Assembly: GCA_037176885.1 (NCBI GenBank) | Contig: JAWWNJ010000063.1 | Span: 682,001 to 746,000 of the forward strand | From: Favolaschia claudopus | Lineage: Eukaryota; Basidiomycota; Agaricomycetes; Agaricales; Mycenaceae | DNA length: 64,000 nucleotides | Direction of reading: 5' to 3' | The notes under the pieces: model-generated | What the model was told of the DNA's origin: nothing | The model's database searches: none | The model's input: the letters and a program-made list of their open reading frames with translations, nothing else | Program-made: the position numbers and the translations under genes | Shown here: positions 1 to 11,306 of the stretch, piece after piece | Layout: the number at the start of each line of letters is the position of its first letter | How positions within the stretch are numbered: the first letter of the stretch is position 1

Positions 1-322
1 CCTCATCGACAGGACCGAGCACTCCCCGCCGCGCGACATGCCAGTGCTGCGGATTCTGTCCGCGAGAGAAGACCTCTGTTATCCGAGTCGAGGGGGTCGC
101 TATAAAGAAGTTAGTGGGGTTGTCACACGAGGACGGAAAAACGCGACAAACCTCGCCTGCAGCAGCTGTCTCGCATTATACAAATGTCCCGAGCGGGATT
201 TGAAGTCTGGGCTGGGGACCGAGAGTTGCGCTGCGGTGAGTGCGTAACGGTCTTGCGGCTGGAGGATCTTGGTTGCAGATGGGAGAGCATCGGTGCTGGA
301 AGCGTCGATCAGTAACCGAGAT

Positions 323-2233
323 TTAGTAGAGTCCAGTAACGAACCTCTTGCCTGGCTCCTCTTCAATGGAAGCCGCGATGGTTACCGCCAGCGCGGCAGC
401 GTCCTGCGCCAAGGATGCTACTTCTGTCGAGTCCGAGACCAGAGGTGTGTCATCGTTGAGGTCGATCAATGCGACCAAGACAAGGTTCCGCTAATATGAG
501 TTTATCAGTCGGGCACACTGGATCGAGAGGGCGGGTAATACTTACCACAAGATAAAACAACCGCCGCCGCCGAATAGCTTGCGGGTCTTGCGCAGTAGCG
601 AGATGCACCGTCGTAGAGGAAAACTCTGCCGGCGGCTCAGGGTCGGGCTCAGGCGTTGGTGGGAGGTCACGCTCCTCGGCGACTTCCGATAGTGAGCTAC
701 TGTCCATTGCATCGACAGACGCCGCGTCCGGCTCTTCGATCCCACCATCCTGCTCCTGATGGGGTACGATAGTCGACAACGACCTTTCGTCGTCATCTCC
801 AGACGCCGTCTTCTCTATCGGGAGAGGTGGTAACGGCAGCCTCTCCGAATGCATCGCATCCTCCAAGGCACTTCGATCCACCTCAAAATTCAGCATGTGC
901 TCCGACCGAGGCGTATCAGTGTCCAGGGGAGGTGAACGCGGTCCCAAACGCATCTTGGCGACATTGGGGTCGCCTTTATTCTCAACGAAAGGCGTCACGG
1001 CCAGTAGCTCGGGAGGTTTCTTTGAGTTCTTGCCGAATGTCAGCCAATTCCATTTGGGCATGTCGAGGTGCACGGCGTCGAGATTCATTCCTAAGAAGGT
1101 TTTGCTGCCTTCGTCGGAACTGATTTTCGGAGCTGGACGCGGTTCGGGCTCTGGCAGGGGAGCTAGTTTGACTGTGGCTGCTTTGAGAGTGCCGTCGTCT
1201 GTGGTAGACCGGGGAAGCTGAGGGGCTCGTGGTGGAGGGAGAAAAGAAAGTAGGAGGGCGGGAAGAGCGGACGGATATGAGAGTTGGGTATATCGGGTTG
1301 AGGGTATGATATGGGGCGGGGATATGGCGATGGCTATAACCTCGTCGGGTAGTCGAGAGGAGAATTCGTCAATGTGGGGAAGTAGAGAGCCCTGCATGGG
1401 ATGTATCGGAGGGCCTGGAGGCTATCAACATTTTTTAAAAACCTCGCAGCACTGAGACCTACCCAGATGATCCCCAAATTCGGGGCCATCTTCTAGATTC
1501 CACGACCACGCCCAGATGGTGAAGAATCGCTCGAGTTGTAACTCCAATGCTTCCTGACCGAGAGACGATAAGATGGATGCAAATGACCCATGCTTTAGCT
1601 ACAATACAACGGCAGTTAGCAACAGCTCGTATGCGTATGCCACGGCACCACGACATACCTTGAAACTCTCATACCCGCGCAGGATATCTACCTGGATGGC
1701 AGCATCGTGAACCGAATGCTCGTGATATTCATATAGAAGTGGCTGGTCCGCTTTCGTCTTCTCCTTTGCCTTCCCCTTTGATTTATCCGCAGGCTGACGC
1801 GGTGTCTTTGCAACTTCGATACCCTTGAACCTACTGAATCAACTTCATGCGAGACCAGAGTTTTCGAGACCCGAACGCACTGCGTGTATCCAGAAATCAG
1901 GCTCGGGTGACACCATAATCATCCGCTTTGCTTGCGAGTGCACATTATTGCATGGATCTTCGGCGTTGAACATACTGGTGCATATATGAGTCCACTACGA
2001 GCTGCGCAGCCCTAGAACATAGATACTGACTCGGAGAAACTGATCAAGGCCTTGGCTAGCCCTACTTGTCGTAGCATTCGGTCGCGCGAGACAGCTCTTT
2101 CCTTGGAAGTGTAGAAAAGAATATGGGCTTGTTCCTCTGCATCCTCGTCGTCTGGGGCAACTAACCCACTAGGTTTGAGTGTAGGATTATATATGGTGAG
2201 GTACAAGAGATTTGGAGGAATTCGGGTGGTCAT
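323..2233 (-). CDS. CCZ1: Vacuolar fusion protein Ccz1 homologue
   Basis: Ccz1 pairs with Mon1 to form the exchange factor that activates Rab7/Ypt7 on late endosomes and vacuoles. The first exon, read from ATG at 2233, encodes MTTRIPPNLLYLTIYNPTL and continues into a longin-type N-terminus with SRDRMLRQVGLAKALISF, which is characteristic of Ccz1 proteins. The next exon (around 1860-1975) carries MFNAEDPCNNVHSQAKRM and a PEPDFWIH segment. A long Pro/Ser/Glu-rich exon (about 540-1400) resembles the linker seen in basidiomycete homologues. A short last exon (RNLVLVALIDLNDDTPL, then GLY and a TAA at 325-323) fits the C-terminal longin-like part. An in-frame GTG lies upstream, but the ATG at 2233 is the natural start. 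It is divergent from the WD40 gene across 104 bp. The family call is secure from the N-terminus. The exact C-terminal splice and stop are less certain. Confidence 0.72.
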
Positions 2234-2337
2234 GGTCCAGAGCGGAGAGTTTGTGACCTCTGTCACGGTCACACTGTTTCGACTCGACTAATTAGTTCTC
2301 CCTATCCCAAGGGCCAACCCTGCTCAAACCTGTGGCT
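2234..2337. promoter_or_regulatory. Bidirectional promoter gap, CCZ1 / WD40 gene
   Basis: Only 104 bp separate the two divergent start codons, so both genes must share core promoter sequence. No clear TATA box was seen. This is inferred from gene layout alone. Confidence 0.5.
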
Positions 2338-5234
2338 ATGAACGACCCGGTGCCAATGGACGTCGACGCTTTTGCGGCCGATGAGGAGGAACGCCAGAAA
2401 AAATCAAAAGAGCCAATTGTGATCAGCGACGACGAAGACTCGTCGGACGCAGAAATCAAGGAGGTCGAAGTCAAATTAGAAGCGCGAAGTCGAACGCGTT
2501 CTAATTCGACCCCTGACGACGTTCAGATTACGGGCCATGTGAAAGCCTCACCCGAAGTGGTGAATCTCGTTTCTGACGAGGAAGACGAGAAACCACCGTC
2601 GACGAATATGGTTACAGTGGCAGGACCGAACAGAAGATCGAAACGCAGAGGGACGCCGGCGTCAGCCGTGGCGTCTTCGTCTCGTTCTACTGCGTTCTTT
2701 CGCACACCTGAGGCAAAGACTTCCGGGTTGGTTACTCTTTCGTGTTTCCAATCAACTCATCTGGAGCATAGACCCAGCACGAGTATGAAAGCTTCCAGAG
2801 ACACACCTACAATCACCAAGAAAGACGTTCGTTTTCTATTTATTTCTCCACTGAATGGCCTGTTCTCACTGAGACCAAGTCACCGCCACCACCAAAGCCA
2901 GCTACCCCCAGCAAGCGCGCTAAACGTGCCAAGAAGCTGAAGTTTTGGACAGAAGTTGACTCGGACGAAGAATACTTTGGCTCGATCATAGATCCAGTAT
3001 GCGCATCTTCGATTTTTTTCAAGTTTGAAATCTGAGTGAAAGAAACAGTACGCAGATATGACTATGAACGATGAACCCATGCCGCCGACCCAAAATCTGC
3101 AGCAGGAGCTGGCACCGGTAGTCGAAGCCCTACCGCAGAGAAGGCGGAAATTTGTCAATATATCTACCGGTCCCCCTCTTGTCCCAATCAAGACGACAGA
3201 CTATTACGTCTGGGACTTTGTAAGTGCCTTTCGACTCTGGTATTTGAAATCGCAATTCACTACGTGAACCAGCTTCGGGAATACAAAATTCTCCGCCATC
3301 CCCGTCGCCGGCCGAAATTCCTAGATAACAAACGACCGCGTCTGCAGGACGCGTTGGCTATGGAATATGTCCTGTCACATCGATTTCGTCGAGCTGCAGG
3401 GTGTACGTGTTTCTCCTACATACAGCCTCCGCTCTTTCGTTGAGATTCTTTCTAGGTATCAATTCCATTCTGCAACATGACGGGCGAGTCGTTGTTTGCT
3501 CCAATACAGTTGGTGGTGACGCCGGGGCTGGTAATCGTTATTCCATTTGAGCTTGTGTAGCGACTGATCATTGCAGAATTGGACCCATATAACAAACCGG
3601 GGACTCTGATTTCCTGGTGCAGGGTAAGGACTGCTCTTACCCTTCAAATTTGACCTAACCTGAACAAATGTTCAGAATGATCCTGATAAAGTTCTCTATC
3701 TCGAAGGTTGTTTCGTATCCGCTTTCTCGTCGTTCTGACCAACTTATTTTTCCACAGGGGATGAAACCAACCTGTTCGCAAAACATTATTGCGTTCACAG
3801 CATCGCGTACGATCCTGTCAGGTCCGTGTATCAGCATCTTTCCATCATTTCCCTTTCCGACTTCACATGCTTCAATAGCAACACCCTGGCATCGTCCGGA
3901 GCCGACAATTACGTGCGCACTTGGACTTTCGATGCTCACGACGACGCCGAACCCTACGCACCCCCCGAGACCCGGCAATTCCGTCAGTGATCTTTTCGTT
4001 CATTCCGCTCAACTCAACTCGTCAGGATCAGGCGTAGGAAGTAGATACGCAACCCCTCACGATGTGGCCTTCAAACCCGGCTCGTCGGTTCTTGCAGTGG
4101 CGGAGGAGTACGAATCGTTTTTTTCCTTTCATTTTCCATCCACTGCTGACAATCAATAACATCCACAGAAAGCTCAGTATTCAAGATATTGCAAACGCAA
4201 ACGGAACATCGGCAACACTGAGTCTTACGCAAAGGCGACAGGATGCTTATAGCGTCGGCGCCATTGCCTGGGGATGTGGTCCCTCTTCGGACCTTATATT
4301 GGCGTTATCTGAATCCCTCCACGTTGACGTTCATAATGGTTTCCATCATGCGTTTGACGTTGAACAGCGCAAGTCGGTGTGTCAATTCGACGCTTCCGAG
4401 GATGGTGACGCGCTGTGTATCGATCCGACTGGTAAGAAAGAAAGAGCTGTACCTTATTGCGACTCGAAGTCTATTTCCTAATCGTAAACGTATTCAGGGG
4501 AACAGGCGGCCCTGGTTACCAACGACGGCACTGACTCCTTCCTTCGGATTTACGATCTTAGAACCAAAAGTAGTGTGGCTACTCAAGAGATAAAATTGGT
4601 GCCATTCAATTCAGAGGGCCATGAAGTGAACTCGATGATGTTCAGTCCCGACAGTATATACTTAGCGCTTGGAAGGTGACTTCTATTGATGTCTGCGATA
4701 TTTAACTCGCTCAAATGAACGTTCATACAGAGACGACAATTGCGCGCACATCTACGATTCGCGTATGCTGAACCGAAGGGGGAGACTCCAAGATGGTCCA
4801 CTCTGCAACTTCAAACACGACAATATGCCATTCAGTTCCAAGGAGCAAAATTTCTTTGGTGTTGTGGGCGTTCAATGGGTCGAAAGGGGTGGAAGGTTGG
4901 GGTTGGTTACAGGAGGAAATGACGGTATGTTTCTTTTCTTAGTATAACGACAGCCACATATGCGTTATTGACATACGACTCGTTATCCCAGGCTGCGTGC
5001 GATTGTGGGACCCGTCGTACGGGAACGACAAAGGGACGGTGTTAGCCCAAGCAGATTCTGATGTGGCTTATTTCGCGTTGGGTGACCGATTCAAGGGCGA
5101 GCATGAGCTTATTGTGTAAGTTTTTTCCCCTGCTGTTATATTTGTTGGCTCAAAACCCGCCATTTTTCAGTGGCGATTCGGATGGAGCGGTGTATGTGAT
5201 GGATCGCTTTTCGACAACGGAGATTTGGCCTTAG
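2338..5234 (+). CDS. WD40-repeat protein with acidic, disordered N-terminus
   Basis: The ATG at 2338 (a GTG two codons upstream is ignored) begins MNDPVPMDVDAF. This opens a disordered segment of about 200 residues rich in Asp/Glu/Ser and Arg/Lys, including the acidic runs VISDDEDSSDAEIKEVE and VNLVSDEEDEKP. After several short introns the protein enters a beta-propeller. Repeat-like segments include HSIAYDPVR followed by NTLASSGADNYVRTWTFD, then AVGAIAWG-like, EVNSMMFSPDSIYLALGRDD, GLVTGGNDGCVRLWDPSYG and a final GDSDGAVYVMDRF. The protein stops at TAG 5232-5234. The two acidic ISDDE/SDEEDE patches could be SUMO-interacting motifs, but that is inference. WD40 propellers are usually protein-interaction scaffolds. 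I cannot assign a specific complex. Confidence 0.75.
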
Positions 5235-6324
5235 TTTTCCTTGCTGTTCGGCAACCATGCTGTATCTCAAATATATCCTGCAAATTCGAACGTACCAACG
5301 CAGGCCAGATCAGGTTGCCGGCTATTGGTGAACATCTATCAATTTACGGTATTGTATAGTACTGCATCATCTGTGGTGGCAGGGGTCCTGGCACCCTCTT
5401 CTTTACTCGTTACGGCTCATGGATTTAAACCACCCGAATTCGAACAGTTACTCAACAAGGCAAAAGAACCCACTTGTCTCTTTCCTCCTACATCCATTGT
5501 CCTCAAACTTTTCGTTCGTCTGGCTCGACCACCCCAACCCCCAATCCTCTGGCTATTGGCGACCTCCAGGCTGACTGTCACTCTTGACGATAATATCGCC
5601 AATGTAAATGAGTGGTTAAGGCGGAACATCTGGGTTGTTGCTTATCGTTGGACTTGCGGCACCCTGGAATGTTTGCAACTCTACTGCTGCCATTTCCGAC
5701 CTCAGCAATCTTCACTCCCGCTCAAGGAAGACGCAACCCAGTCGGGAACGGGGATTCGTGGATTCAACAAGAGGCGTCTGCTTGTCTCTACGTGGCATCT
5801 AGATCTGCTGCCTTCGCACGACTCGGAGTCTGTTCTCTGCTCTTCTTGTCACGCCCCGGACCCGCCGACGCCGCCTTTTGCCTTTCTTGCCCACTCGACG
5901 GCCATCTGTCAATGCTTGTATGCTCCGCTGCATCGTGTTGATTCAACAGCTTTGAGAGCTTCTACTCTCCGCTGCCGTCGCTTGCTGTAACGGCTTGTTC
6001 TACAGCTCTGCACATGAGACCGCATCTTCTGACCGGTGACTGTCCCACACAATACTCAGGCTGTACGCTCGTGTGTCTCACTGTCTGCGTGCAGCTCGGA
6101 CGACGTGATTTCAGCTTACAAAGTATCGACTGCGATGACTTGACATTACAGTATTTTGCAACGCGTCAAGTTGAAAAGAACAAGGATTTTATGAATCAAA
6201 GTCATGTACAGGCAGGTTGAATTCTAAATGTCGATTTTACACCAATGTTAGACGGCGGCGAATATCATGATCGACAATGTCATGTTCTCCTTCGTCTCGC
6301 TCGTTCATGCCATTGGATATCTGG
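5235..6324. other. Intergenic, no supported gene
   Basis: The sequence lies between two convergent 3' ends. A 249-codon open frame (5241-5990, +) starts at a non-ATG codon, has no recognisable domain and shows no splice or codon pattern that convinces me. I treat it as non-coding. It should contain the 3' UTRs of both neighbours. Confidence 0.5.
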
Positions 6325-7324
6325 TTACAACCTTTCAGGTCCAAATGCACGATATACAGCACGAACACTCACCGTTTCTGCTCCAGACTTAGATCGTGAT
6401 CGCTCAATGTCGGTCTCCCGTTGCGCCAACAATCTCCGCCATCCCCGAAAAAGAATTCTGTGCGCAATAAAATCCACGAAAGGTACGCTTCTGGGTACGA
6501 AAAATCCACGGATGAATATGCACTGATTTTCAATCCCAGACGATGCGCCACAGGGCAACGATGTTCGAACAGTAGCGGATCCAAAATCCATCCACTGATA
6601 TCGCGGCCCGAGCGTGGCCTCTGCCATTCCTACAACCGATAACTTCAACGAAAATCCGACAGTGCCAGTTGTCGCGGAAGCTGTGGCGATCGCCCATGAA
6701 GCAGCTTTGTCGCAACCTGTAACGACGAACAAAGAATCGGATGCAGAGAGCCAATCTCGCGCATATCTATACCACTCGGCGGAGCTGTCCCTGACGTGTG
6801 TCCGGAACGATTCGACGGGCAGCAAGTTCTGACGAGACGCCCCGTCAGGGAGTATAAGAATCGCGCCCTCTGCAGATCCGAATTTGAAAGTAACGCTGCT
6901 GCCCAGGGACGTCGGGATGAACCTAGGCGGCTTCAGGACGCGACATGGGTTCAGATACGAGTCGTACGCACGGAGTAATAATAGATGAAGCCCCCATGTC
7001 CAATGATACTAGAGACATTTTCGCGCTCGCTATTATGGATCCTGCAGAATGATACGGCCGCCGGGAGACGTCGTAGGAGTGCAGAGGGAACACTGGGAAA
7101 TGTCTGGGAACACCGTGCGCGCGATTGAGTGAGTTGGTAGCAAGACGACAAGTATTGAAGAGGACGTCGAATGAGCCATCATGCCACACGCCCACATCTC
7201 CGATGCTGACACCGATCGTCCGATATTCGGCGGGGAGGTTTTGGCTAGGTTCTGGTGTGAATTGGGGGATTCCATGTTTCTTGCACACCAGTCTATGGTA
7301 CATTTGGCTCGGTGACTTGGGCAT
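6325..7324 (-). CDS. Orphan Agaricomycete 'GCDK..SWA' family protein, intact copy 1
   Basis: This is an uncharacterised protein family that recurs in mushroom genomes. Exon 1 (7324-6972) runs from MPKSPSQMYHRL through HGIPQFTPEPSQNLPAEYR and GVSIGDVGVWHDGSFDVLFN to RRPYHSAGSIIASAKM. A 49-base intron (6971-6923) is followed by exon 2 (6922-6325) with LILPDGASRQNLLPVESF, EWYRYARDW and FVVTGCDKAASWAIATAS, ending in NQCIFIRGF and a Ser/Arg-rich tail. The frame is open throughout, about 315 aa. The in-frame ATG at 7324 is the first available. No signal peptide or membrane segment is apparent. From memory, related proteins share the order 'IGDVG..DGSFDFLFN', 'EGA.L.LP.GASR' and 'GCDK..SW', but no function is known to me. 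A disrupted paralogue lies at 36990-39111. Confidence 0.68.
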
Positions 7325-8440
7325 CGTTCGGGTAGTACAAGGTGAAGTGTAGGTGAAGGATGGATGCTTGCCGAAGGTCGAAGTTTGGAAGAGTTTCGCA
7401 TCAGGTTGAACTTGACGTATGGGTTGATTGTGTTGAACTGGAGGGGAAACATAGCAGGAGCGAGCCAAAAAAAGAGGCTGAAAATTCGGTGTAGTATTTT
7501 CAATCTTTCAACAGCAAGACCAGGCATGAACGCAGCCAAAAGGCGACTTGGGACTCGAGACGAAAATTGAAGAATAAAATTCGCAACTCGGCCAACACTC
7601 TTCCCAGTTAGTATTTTGCAACCGGAGTCTCGTGAACTTTGAAAAGGTGTAAAGACCAGTCGATAGAAAAGCGCATTGATCGGTGAAATATTCGCCAAAG
7701 CCATGGAAGCTGTTGGATGACCCTCGAGGCGTACACGTGAACAAAGACTTGTCAGATGGCCGGCAAAGGGAACAAAACAGGTAGGCGCGGGTCGGCGAGT
7801 CCGAAGTGTGACAAGAAGCGATATGGGCGTGAGACAAGTAGGACAAATACTGCCGAGTATAGGTCGCGGCGGCCCGGGCAGAGCAGGGAAGACCTAGGTC
7901 GCGGCGGCTAGGCAGAGCAGAGGAGAAGATCTGAGACGCAGGCAAAAACATCCTGCGCAGGACCCTTGAAGTACATCGACACTTCATTGTTCAGCGACAA
8001 TATTGAATAACCTTCAACGCCCCAATGAGGTTAAGACGCTATCGACACAATCATCGAGTACTCACAGGTAGACACCTTTTACCAGACTGGACGAGCATTC
8101 TCCGCTGCGTATCCCCACCCTCCAGGTGTTTAAAATATTTGAGCATAGCACTGGGAAGGATCTGAACAAAGGACCGAACAAAGAAAATCGAGTCTGAATT
8201 TGGTCTGAATGCAAGAACGCGGCAGAGAACGAGAGGCAGAAGATACTACATCGTGGTAGGGGATAAGCCTTGAGACGACTGAATGTCACACCGACAACGC
8301 TTTTCGGTGTGGGAAAATTTCAACAGTCGTTTCCCAATTCAGCGCTTACGGCTCTTCGATGACGTGAGAAATTCCTGGTACCGTTAGGGATCCAGGTCTC
8401 CAAACGTCGAACGCGTTACTTCAAAATCACTACCAGATCA
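7325..8440. other. Intergenic with a 35-bp tandem duplication at 7860-7930
   Basis: No gene is supported. At 7860-7894 and 7895-7930 a unit beginning TAGGTCGCGGCGGC is present twice in tandem, with GGCAGAGCAG inside each unit. The open frames here are antisense or chance frames with no recognisable domain. Confidence 0.5.
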
Positions 8441-8551
8441 TAGGTTCGGAACAAGCCGCTTCCTCACACTCACATGACATTCACGTGCGGACACACGGAA
8501 TTTGAGGAAGTCCGGCTTGTCCGGACCGGAGAAAGGCTTGTTCCGAACCTA
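8441..8551. mobile_element. 111-bp MITE with 17-bp terminal inverted repeats
   Basis: The ends are perfect inverted copies of TAGGTTCGGAACAAGCC (8441-8457, and its reverse complement ending at 8551). The direct repeat ACCAGATCA flanks both sides exactly (8432-8440 and 8552-8560), which is a 9-bp target-site duplication. There is no coding capacity. A 9-bp duplication is typical of Mutator-like elements, but the superfamily is inferred from the duplication length only. Confidence 0.85.
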
Positions 8552-9023
8552 ACCAGATCAGGGATCAGTGACCAAAAGTCACGCATTTACCTAATTCTGC
8601 TGCAGTTGCGCCGGTTGCTTCCGAACCCCTCAGCTTGCAGTGAACTAGAGACCCGCCTTTACTCGACCTTCCTCGCTTTCCGTTTGGTCCGATGCAAAGA
8701 GAACTCGAACACACTTTGAAGCGACGCGTTGCTCATGCATGTGGACGTGATTGACGAAACACAAGCTTCTGATCGATCGGCGGCATGCTCGTCTTTGTCG
8801 ACAACGTCTGTGACGACTCCAAGCACTTGTCCTGTCCGCCGGCTGCAACGCTCTAGGCGCCTGGTTATCCTCTACTAAGTACTCATATGTTCTCCACCAA
8901 ACCTGAAAGTCACCTTCGTACCCGAGTGCTCGACGACTACACGATAGGTCTCGGAAGCAAGAGGTAGCAAGCGTCTCTCTTCCATTACCGCAATGATGCT
9001 GACCCGTTGGCTGCCAGTGCTTA

Positions 9024-9404
9024 GAGCCTGTTCGGATACCAGTAACCGTTACAGTAACCAGTCGCTGTTTTCCTTATATGGTGGTCGTGGAAATCTTAGG
9101 TGAGGTTGATCAAACTGTGACACCTTGTGATGCTAGGCGTTTGGACCACTGAAAATACGTGCTTTTCATCAAAGGGACGCGATTTTTGCGGCGTTTTTTC
9201 TTCAGCTCGTGTCCAAAGTCATAATGTTCAAGAATACCTATAGACATGAGGTGTAGCGGACACAGTTGGTAACACAGGAGGCAACCCATCCCAAATGGGA
9301 TGTCACGCCGCAGAACTTCCGAGGAGACGATGGATTACCACGGCTACCATATAAGGAAAAGTGCTACTGGTTAGTGTAACGGTTACTGGTATCCGAACAG
9401 GCTC
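9024..9404. mobile_element. 381-bp PIF/Harbinger (Tourist-like) MITE
   Basis: The arms at 9024-9091 and 9337-9404 are inverted copies with about five differences over 68 bp, starting GAGCCTGTTCGGATACCAG. Each end abuts a TTA trinucleotide (9021-9023 and 9405-9407), which is the classic PIF/Harbinger target duplication. The 'GCCTGTTCGG' terminus also resembles Tourist-like ends. The interior carries no open frame of note. Confidence 0.82.
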
Positions 9405-9550
9405 TTACCCACGATTCGCGTACTCTTGCGGAGTCGTGCTCTGCAACGGGGGTGGGACTGACTGAGCATCATGCTTTGACCTTCAATTATGTGCTTGCTG
9501 GTAGGCTTTAAAAGTTCATAATTTTGGTGATCCTGATGCTAATATACCTT

Positions 9551-9580
9551 CAGGGCTGCAGGGCTGCAGGGCTGCAGGGC
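9551..9580. repeat. Short tandem repeat of CAGGGCTG
   Basis: An 8-base unit, CAGGGCTG, is repeated about three and a half times without interruption between Harbinger-like DNA and non-coding sequence. Confidence 0.8.
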
Positions 9581-10775
9581 CTAACATCCCTTTCACCTTG
9601 GTCGGTGTCCGCTTGCCCCAACTAGCGACTGGTCTGCTCTTGTTCACCGACACCGACGTCTTCGAGTTTGACACTACGGCCTGTCTACCAACAGTGTTAC
9701 CATCTCCTTCCGGCCGTCGCGTACCTTCTATACTTATCTCGTCGACCCATTAGTTCCTTTCAATTGCTTTGGTCCATGGCGGGAAGTGGGTGTGTGGAGG
9801 GCGGAGGAAAGGGGAAGGAATGGCACATGCTTGAAACTTTGACGAGGTGTGTAAATTAGTGTGGGACGTGACAGAAAGGACGTGCTGAAGGGGGGCGGAG
9901 GCAGAGGGGAAGGTGAGATTTGGGACGCGGAATTCGACCATTGAGAATTGAAGATTTGGGGGATATGGCGCGGATAGGGTGTGTTTGAATGAGTGAGAGA
10001 ATATAGATGGAGAAAGGGATGGCGATAAGCGGTTGCTTGGGCCTTAGGGCCATGGTCTCGCCTTCACGGGATGCGGATTTCGATGTTGAATTGTAGAAGG
10101 GTATGGGCGGATGTTCGATTCGAGAACACGGTGCGGACAGTTTGGCTCGTCGATGTTTTTTCAATTGTCTACGAATTATCTGAGCGCAACACTGGCACAC
10201 TGCTCCAGATTTCAGCTGTATGAGATGAACCCAGGCTGAGAACAACTGTCAGTGGCCCAGAGTATGGCATAAGTACCAGTAGAATGATATCAATTTTTGC
10301 TCAAATTCAAGTACTAGTAGTGCGGAATAATGGTGCTACTTATGCCTGGAAAGGAGCGCGGTTGAGCTTCGCCTCACCTGCTAACCAAGTAATGCAATTT
10401 TTTGCCCGTCCCAATATAACACAAAAAAAATCTCGGGATTTGTGGTCTGACTTGGGAGACTAACATGAAACAGGACTCGGTGACTTATGTAAATTTCGAA
10501 GATGCCAGTGTATGGTGTTCCCGTCTCAATTTGAGCTGGGCAACGCGCGGAGCGCGTTGGCCGGGCGAACTTTGAGACGTTAAGTACATAAATTCTGAGT
10601 CCGTCAACAGAATAGCTCCTAGACACGCAGTCTTTGCCTGGTCTTCGGTACCAGGGATGCCCGGAGGGAGTAATACACCCATCACTAGGATACGAAGATA
10701 CGATGAATACGACTGACTACGCTTACAAAGGAAAGTCACTGGCGGCCACCAGTGGCCGCCGTTGGCTGTTGGCGG

Positions 10776-11298
10776 TAGTGTTGCCGCGGCTCGGCTCGGC
10801 TAAGGCTAGCCGACGAGCCAAGCTAAAAATAAGCCAGCCGCAGCCAGCTGTTGAAGCCACGGCTAGCCGTCGGCTCAAAGCCATTTTTTCAACTCGTTCG
10901 GTAGTGCGCGATAGTGGTTCTACGGGTAAGCTAGGCATCCGGAAACATCCTCTGAGACACCTGCTTCAATAATTTGTGCAAGGTGCCTCGTGTCGGTGGG
11001 TTTTAGCGGGGTGCTCGTCATCGACGTCACAGCTGTCACTCACGTAACGTTTCGTGACAGTTTTCAAAATCTTCGTCGTTCAATGTGTTGAGGAGCAAAG
11101 AGTGCCATGAGCAACATGCACCGGCCCTTGCAAGTCAACAGAGCACGTTTGGAAGATAATCCTAGCCCGTATATGGGCTGGACTCCTGGGAATAGAAAAA
11201 GTGGTCGGAGCCATCAATTAGCCATCACTGAGCCGCGGAGAGCCCGGCTCCAGCGGCTCGGCTCACGAGCCAGCCGTAGCCAGCCGACGGCAACACTA
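10776..11298. mobile_element. 523-bp hAT-like MITE
   Basis: The ends are inverted copies beginning TAGTGTTGCCG, and the match continues imperfectly through CGGCT/GGCT motifs. Perfect 8-bp direct repeats GTTGGCGG flank the element at 10768-10775 and 11299-11306. An 8-bp duplication with TAG/CAG-type ends fits the hAT superfamily. The subterminal regions are rich in GGCT/AGCC motifs on both strands, like the transposase-binding repeats of hAT elements. It encodes no transposase. Confidence 0.78.
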
Positions 11299-11306
11299 GT
11301 TGGCGG

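Noticed and set aside
450..1397. 315-codon minus frame as a stand-alone gene
   Set aside because: It is the long Pro/Glu-rich exon of the CCZ1 homologue. The frame has no own start context and continues through splice sites on both sides.
5241..5990. 249-codon plus frame
   Set aside because: No ATG start, no recognisable domain, and it lies in the 3' interval of the WD40 gene.
10266..10346. Possible 81-bp MITE with GGCATAAGTA inverted ends
   Set aside because: Only 10 bp match and no target-site duplication is visible. This could be chance.
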